The notes under the pieces: model-generated
Seen by the model: the letters and a program-made list of their open reading frames with translations, nothing else
Told to the model about the DNA's origin: nothing
Databases searched by the model: none
Position numbers and translations under genes: made by a program
From: Saccharopolyspora montiporae
Lineage (GTDB): Bacteria > Actinomycetota > Actinomycetes > Mycobacteriales > Pseudonocardiaceae
Reading direction: 5' to 3'
Assembly: GCF_015209505.1 (NCBI RefSeq)
Contig: NZ_JADEYC010000019.1
Span: forward strand, 62,001 to 126,000
DNA: 64,000 nucleotides
Shown here: positions 60,351-64,000 of the stretch, piece after piece
Layout: the number at the start of each line of letters is the position of its first letter
How positions within the stretch are numbered: the stretch's first letter is position 1

Positions 60351-60823
60351 CCGACTGGATCTTGTTTGGCAGCGGCCGACGCGCACACGACGACTGGGCC
60401 GACCTGCACGCCCTCACCAGCGACTGGACCGCGGCGTGGGCGGACAACACGGGCTTCCACTGGGAAGCCATGCCCGTCGGCGCGCCCAACGCGACCCACC
60501 TCTGGGCCTGGACCACCGGCCGCTGGCTGCGCGCCCGGCTCGACGTCCCGCACTGGTGGGCGGCCCTCCTCAGCACCGACCCGCTCGACACGGGTCCGGG
60601 GTGGACGCCGACCTCCGTTGCACCGCCGCGAGTGGACACGGTGCTGCACTGGCAGAAGGGCGACTCGCGGGTGGCAGCACAGAAAGCCACCCCGGAGGAG
60701 TCCCTCCAGCTGCAGATCGAGTGTCCGTCCGCCGCACCGTTCCTCGGTGCGATCGCATCGCTGCCGCAGGCGCTGCAGCACCTGCGCGACCTGCGCACGT
60801 CCGCGGTCACACCTCGCCGTTGA
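60347..60823 (+). CDS. Trp-rich small CRISPR-linked protein, unknown
   Basis: A 158-residue protein with 12 tryptophans and no recognised domain. HLWAWTTGRWLRARLD and PHWWAALLS suggest a mixed beta fold rather than the helical bundle of Cas11-type small subunits. In position (last gene of a III-D-like operon) it could correspond to Csx19, but sequence alone does not show it. Overlaps the double RAMP by 4 bases and the convergent membrane gene by 17 bases. Confidence 0.6.
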   Translation: MTDWILFGSGRRAHDDWADLHALTSDWTAAWADNTGFHWEAMPVGAPNATHLWAWTTGRWLRARLDVPHWWAALLSTDPLDTGPGWTPTSVAPPRVDTVLHWQKGDSRVAAQKATPEESLQLQIECPSAAPFLGAIASLPQALQHLRDLRTSAVTPRR

Positions 60824-62033
60824 CGACGGCCGCACCGGGCTCGGATTCGCGGTGGGCGGCGTGCATCCGACTCGGGACACCGGTCGGCTGGGATGCGCGC
60901 ACGCGCGCCGGGACGTACTCCGCGTTCCGATGAACCGTGTCGCAATGCATCAGGTATGTGCCCCGGAAGAACGGCACCGCTCGCTGCGCCAGGTGCCACC
61001 CCGCGCTCAGCGCCACCGCCTTGGGCATCATCGCCACCACCACGAGTTCCCGATCGCCGCTGTCTGTTTTGATCGCGGCGAGAGCCTCGGCGATATCCCG
61101 ACCCATGAGGCTCATGTCCGCGGCGGAGTAGTCCGGTGCGGGGGCATCGAGGCCGGGGAGCACGCCGTTGTAGGTCACCTGGTGCACTGTGCTGACCCCG
61201 AACTGCTCGAACTTGTCGACGGAGAATTTGCCCGCGGCCTTGGTGAGCGCCACCCAGATGCCGACCCGATCCCCGGTCGGGTTGGCCAGCGGCTTCTCCG
61301 CACGCTGGATCGCGCCCGTGCCCTCTCCCGATTCAAGTGGGAACGATGTCTCCGTCGGGACACTTTCGCTCCCACGCCTCCGTTTGCGGCGCAGTCGTCG
61401 GGTGATCCGATTCCCCGCGGGAGTTTCTCCGTTTGCAGCAGGTCGTTTCGGCTGTGGCAACAGCTCAACCAGCACGATTCCCTTGTCGTGCGGGAGTGCC
61501 GCTCCGACGGACAACCCCATGAACCAGAAGAGGTTCGATGCGAGCGCGTACCCGGTGTCCTCGCGATCACTGTTGATCGCGTCCTCCAGATCCCTGCCCA
61601 CCGCTTCGCTGGTTTCCACCAGGTCGAGCACGCTGTCGTCAGCGGTGGTCCGCATATCGACCCACCGGGTCAGCGACCGCGTTCCCATCCGCGTGCGCGT
61701 TGCCGCTCGGACCGCGTCGTGATGCGTGTTCCTCATACCTTCGTCCAGAACCTGCACGTAGAACAGGGTTCCCCTCGTCTCCCGCAGCCTCGACCGCACG
61801 ATCAGGAACACGAGCAGGGCCAAGAACGCGCCGCCGAACACCAGCCACCGCGACAGGACGAACTGGCGCGCATCGCCTTCCGCGGGCAACACGTCCTCGA
61901 CCAAGAGCGACAGGCATGCGGTGATCACCGCCGCGCAGACGACGATGGCGAAATCGGCCGCGATCACCGGCCGCTGCCGGAGAACCCGCACATAGCCGCC
62001 TACCGACCGCCACACCGACCGCAGGAACCGCAC
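60807..62033 (-). CDS. Two-helix membrane protein with SAVED-like sensor
   Basis: A 408-residue protein. Two membrane helices (23-45 and 62-80) leave a large cytosolic part. This contains a long helical segment (about 90-165) and then ASNLFWFMGLSVGAALPHDK with IVLVELLPQP, an Arg/Lys-rich insertion at about 210-220 and ELVVVAMMPKAVALSAGWHL with FFRGTYLMHCD. The two half-domains resemble the SAVED fold that binds cyclic oligonucleotides, as in Cap14-type 2TM-SAVED effectors. Likely action: membrane damage on signal from Cas10. The GTG at 62,033 behind GGAGGAG replaces an ATG 59 codons upstream whose extension is basic and unlike the rest. Confidence 0.65.
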   Translation of the reverse strand: MRFLRSVWRSVGGYVRVLRQRPVIAADFAIVVCAAVITACLSLLVEDVLPAEGDARQFVLSRWLVFGGAFLALLVFLIVRSRLRETRGTLFYVQVLDEGMRNTHHDAVRAATRTRMGTRSLTRWVDMRTTADDSVLDLVETSEAVGRDLEDAINSDREDTGYALASNLFWFMGLSVGAALPHDKGIVLVELLPQPKRPAANGETPAGNRITRRLRRKRRRGSESVPTETSFPLESGEGTGAIQRAEKPLANPTGDRVGIWVALTKAAGKFSVDKFEQFGVSTVHQVTYNGVLPGLDAPAPDYSAADMSLMGRDIAEALAAIKTDSGDRELVVVAMMPKAVALSAGWHLAQRAVPFFRGTYLMHCDTVHRNAEYVPARVRASQPTGVPSRMHAAHRESEPGAAVVNGEV

Positions 62034-62292
62034 CGTTCTCCTCCACGACGTTCGTCCGAGCTGCCCCACGATTCGATCACGCCCACCGGACGCGTGGAAC
62101 CTCCACCCGACGACGATCCGGATCCGACAGATCCCGCTCGCGTGCGTCCCACGGCACGACCCCGACCCGCTCGTGCTGCTCCCCCGCTGGTTGAACACTC
62201 CGCCAAACATCGCGGCGCGTCACCGACCAACAGGTCCTGAGCTCCGGCGAAGACGACTCGCAAGGCGGACGTCCCGCTCCCCGGGCAACCAT
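62034..62292. other. Non-coding stretch upstream of the SAVED-like gene
   Basis: 259 bases holding the promoter side of the SAVED-like gene and nothing else recognised. The in-frame extension to 62,210 is open but unsupported. Leader-like sequence begins at 62,293. Confidence 0.4.
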
Positions 62293-62459
62293 GCGAGCGG
62301 CGCACACCCCGCAGGCACGAACCGCTCGAACACCATCACCCCTGGTCAAGATAGGTGCAGCAGGGCAATAGGATCAACAACCAGCTACGGAACGACCTCC
62401 AAGACCCAACCGCTCGCAACGATCTTTGAAACCCCAGATCAACAACCCCAAGAACCGCC
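62293..62459 (+). promoter_or_regulatory. CRISPR leader C1 (167-nt diverged copy)
   Basis: Aligns with the 174-base leaders but with many substitutions and small deletions. GAACCGCTCGAACACCATCA and the block CTCGCAACGATCTTTGAAAC are kept, while the end before the repeat is GAACCGCC instead of CCGAGAACG. An older, decaying copy. Confidence 0.75.
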
Positions 62460-62495
62460 ATCTCACCGGCTCCCCGAGCCGGTCACCAATGCGGC
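62460..62495 (+). CRISPR. Orphan single CRISPR repeat C1
   Basis: One repeat beginning ATCTCACC and ending CACCAATGCGGC, with a 5' base change and other substitutions. The stem CCGGCT/AGCCGG is intact. No following repeat at spacer distance. Confidence 0.85.
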
Positions 62496-62616
62496 GACAC
62501 GGACCCGCGCTTCTTGTTCCGCTGCGGATCAGCATCCGAAGACCGGCCCTGCTCAAACCCACCGGATCACTGTCCGGTCGGGCGAAGGGAAACCCGGACC
62601 GCTCCAGCAGCGACGC

Positions 62617-62790
62617 GCGAGCGGTTCGGCTCCCCCACTCCCAGGCGGAACCGCTCGAACACCATCACCGCAGGTCAAAGCTCTACCGAAGCCAAACAAG
62701 ATCAGGTAGGCTGCCCGCAGCGATCTCCACGAGCAACCGCTCGCAACGATCTTTGAAACCCCAGGTCACACACCCCGAAAACCGAGAACG
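62617..62790 (+). promoter_or_regulatory. CRISPR leader C2 (174 nt)
   Basis: Full-length leader, almost identical to leader A in the last about 75 bases. Directly precedes the first repeat of array C2. Confidence 0.85.
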
Positions 62791-63270
62791 GTCTCACCGG
62801 CTCCCCGAGCCGGTCCCCATTGCGGCATCGCCCAGCTCGCTCCGTACACCGTGCCCGTGGCCTTGGTCTCACCGGCTCCCCGAGCCGGTCCCCATTGCGG
62901 CGTCGGCTCGGCGACGAGCATCTCGCGGCATTCCATGTCTCACCGGCTCCCCGAGCCGGTCCCCATTGCGGCTCACGTAGACGTGCAGGCGGCGCTGCTG
63001 CGGCCACCGCGGTCTCACCGGCTCCCCGAGCCGGTCCCCATTGCGGCCCCGGCCGACCGGTTCTTCGTGTCGCGCACGCCGACCGCGTCTCACCGGCTCC
63101 CCGAGCCGGTCCCCATTGCGGCACCCGGCACGGGCTGGCACACACCGATCCCAGCCCCCGTCTCACCGGCTCCCCGAGCCGGTCCCCATTGCGGCAGCAT
63201 GGCCTCCGGGTATTTGCCCCAACCGTCGGTTCCGGTCTCACCGGCTCCCCGAGCCGGTCCCCATTGCGGT
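62791..63270 (+). CRISPR. CRISPR array C2: 7 repeats, 6 spacers
   Basis: 36-base repeats start at 62,791; 62,866; 62,937; 63,012; 63,087; 63,160; 63,235. They end CCCCATTGCGGC as in array A; the last ends GCGGT, marking the trailer. Spacers are 35-39 bases (mostly 39) and all six differ. Leader on the left. The stem CCGGCT/AGCCGG is perfect in all. Confidence 0.97.
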
Positions 63271-63533
63271 ACGTAGACGACCCGGAACGGCACGTGCATC
63301 GAATCCTGTCCCGGCAGCGCTCCGGGGCGGCCGTCTTCTCGGCCGGCGTTCGGATCGGAGCGTTCGCCCGAGATCATCGACGAGCCAGCAGCAGTCCGAT
63401 GCCACGCGCTCTTTGCCATGGGCCGATCACGCGCACCGGTTTACCAACGTGGCCCTATCGAGCGAACCCACATGCCACGCCGGGAGGCGCACCATAGGGG
63501 GCAAGACCCACTACTCCATGGGGAGGTCAGCCC
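63271..63533. other. Region between array C2 and the Cas4-like gene
   Basis: 263 bases with no further repeat and no supported gene. GGGGAGG at 63,520-63,526 is the ribosome site of the Cas4-like frame. Confidence 0.4.
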
Positions 63534-64000
63534 ATGGATCCACAAGCACCATTAGGCGCCCGCGCGCTCAGCGATCTGACGTATTGTCCCCGGCTGTTCC
63601 ACCTCGAATATGCCGACGGACATGCGGCGGATAACGACGAGATCCGGCTGGGTCGGCACGTCCACGCAGTCGTCGACCTGCCCGGCACGCGGAAACGACC
63701 CAGTCATCGCCTCACCAACGTCGATTGGCCGGCCCGGTCCGCACAGCTGCATTCCACCGAGCTCTGCATGACGGCCGTATGCGATGTGGTCGAAGTAAGC
63801 TCTGGGACTGCGCATCCCGTGGAATTCCGCCGTGGCAAACCGAACTCGCGCTCCTGGGAATTCATCTGGATACCCAGCCGACCAGCGGTCGATCGAGGCG
63901 ACCGGGCTGGCGGGTGTCGTCGTCACCTACCACTCCCTCCCGTCATCCGCGGGCGTGCACGCTGTGCAACAGAACCAGCGCGCAACCCTCGTCGTGCTCG
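63534..64000 (+). CDS. Cas4-like nuclease domain (Cas4-Cas1 type), partial and possibly broken
   Basis: The frame starts at ATG 63,534 behind GGGGAGG and runs off the window. Residues 1-103 match the Cas4 part of I-G Cas4-Cas1 fusions: ALSDLTYCPRLFHLEYADGH with the Fe-S cysteine C18, RHVHAVVD, and AVCDVVEV (D84) followed by PVEFRRGK. The catalytic ExK is read as E97-F-R99, so the lysine is replaced. From about residue 104 the expected helix (PxDxxQL) is missing in all frames and similarity stops, so a frameshift or junction near 63,845 is likely. Confidence 0.7.
   Translation, partial: MDPQAPLGARALSDLTYCPRLFHLEYADGHAADNDEIRLGRHVHAVVDLPGTRKRPSHRLTNVDWPARSAQLHSTELCMTAVCDVVEVSSGTAHPVEFRRGKPNSRSWEFIWIPSRPAVDRGDRAGGCRRHLPLPPVIRGRARCATEPARNPRRA

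Noticed and set aside
62034..62210. Upstream extension of the SAVED-like protein from an ATG at 62,210
   Set aside because: The added 59 residues are basic and Ser/Gly-rich and have no ribosome site, whereas GTG 62,033 has GGAGGAG 4 bases away and gives a compact N-terminus before the first membrane helix.
62820..63497. Frames across array C2 encoding periodic GLTGSPSRSPL-like or SPAPRAGPHCG-like peptides
   Set aside because: Translation of CRISPR repeats; the period follows repeat-spacer units and no start or family support exists.
63552..63926. 124-codon minus-strand frame opposite the Cas4-like gene
   Set aside because: No recognised features, while the plus strand shows Cas4 motifs and a ribosome site.
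1..64000. tRNA, rRNA, insertion sequences, integrase or replication origin
   Set aside because: None was recognised by eye on either strand; no transposase-like or integrase-like reading frame was found around the CRISPR island.

Overview
The window is GC-rich actinobacterial DNA. Codon third positions are almost all G or C, GTG and TTG starts are common, and purine-rich ribosome sites abound. Gene content (many IclR/LacI/TetR regulators, DUF574-type methyltransferase, TatA, MAB_1171c-type membrane protein, putative cysteine leader peptide) fits the Pseudonocardiales, perhaps a Saccharopolyspora-like organism. That placement is inference.

Positions 1-47,400 are mostly ordinary chromosomal accessory metabolism. 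1-12,600 holds small oxidoreductases, acetyltransferases, a universal stress protein, TatA, an arylamine N-acetyltransferase and regulator/MFS pairs. 12,600-21,000 looks sulfur- and osmolyte-oriented: a TcyP-like symporter behind a tiny leader peptide, a sulfatase translationally coupled to its formylglycine-generating enzyme, and a ProX-ProV-ProW type ABC operon. 23,100-29,800 is a divergent D-amino-acid / acyl-D-amino-acid module (RidA, IclR, PfkB kinase facing a D-serine dehydratase-like protein, N-acyl-D-amino-acid deacylase and GntP permease). 32,600-38,800 holds an Lrp-like regulator, a paired membrane system with an M20 hydrolase, and an MFS/IclR pair. 38,800-46,400 is a complete L-rhamnose operon under a LacI-type repressor. 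Beyond it lie a secreted lipase and a broken copy of the rhamnulokinase 3' end.

Positions 48,650-64,000 are a CRISPR island. It holds three full and two damaged copies of one leader. The three full copies are exactly 174 nt long. Each copy is followed by 36-nt repeats (2, 1, 8, 1 and 7 copies). An operon of six overlapping genes (53,866-60,823) encodes a TIGR03986-type RAMP, a compact Cas10 with an intact GGDD cyclase motif but no HD nuclease, a single-domain Cas7, a Csx10-like protein, a double Cas7 and a Trp-rich small protein. It most resembles subtype III-D. A convergent gene encodes a two-helix membrane protein with a SAVED-like sensor, a likely cyclic-oligonucleotide-triggered effector. 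No cas6, cas1 or cas2 is seen.

Two type I-G (I-U) pieces flank the island: a Csb2 C-terminal half with its own start and ribosome site at the left, and a Cas4 domain of the Cas4-Cas1 kind at the right edge. The simplest reading is that a type III signalling module sits on, and may borrow crRNA processing from, an eroded I-G locus. One leader/array pair is separated from the others by an ImmA-like peptidase / MAB_1171c / PAP2-like cassette, and array 53,043-53,582 carries repeatedly duplicated spacers.
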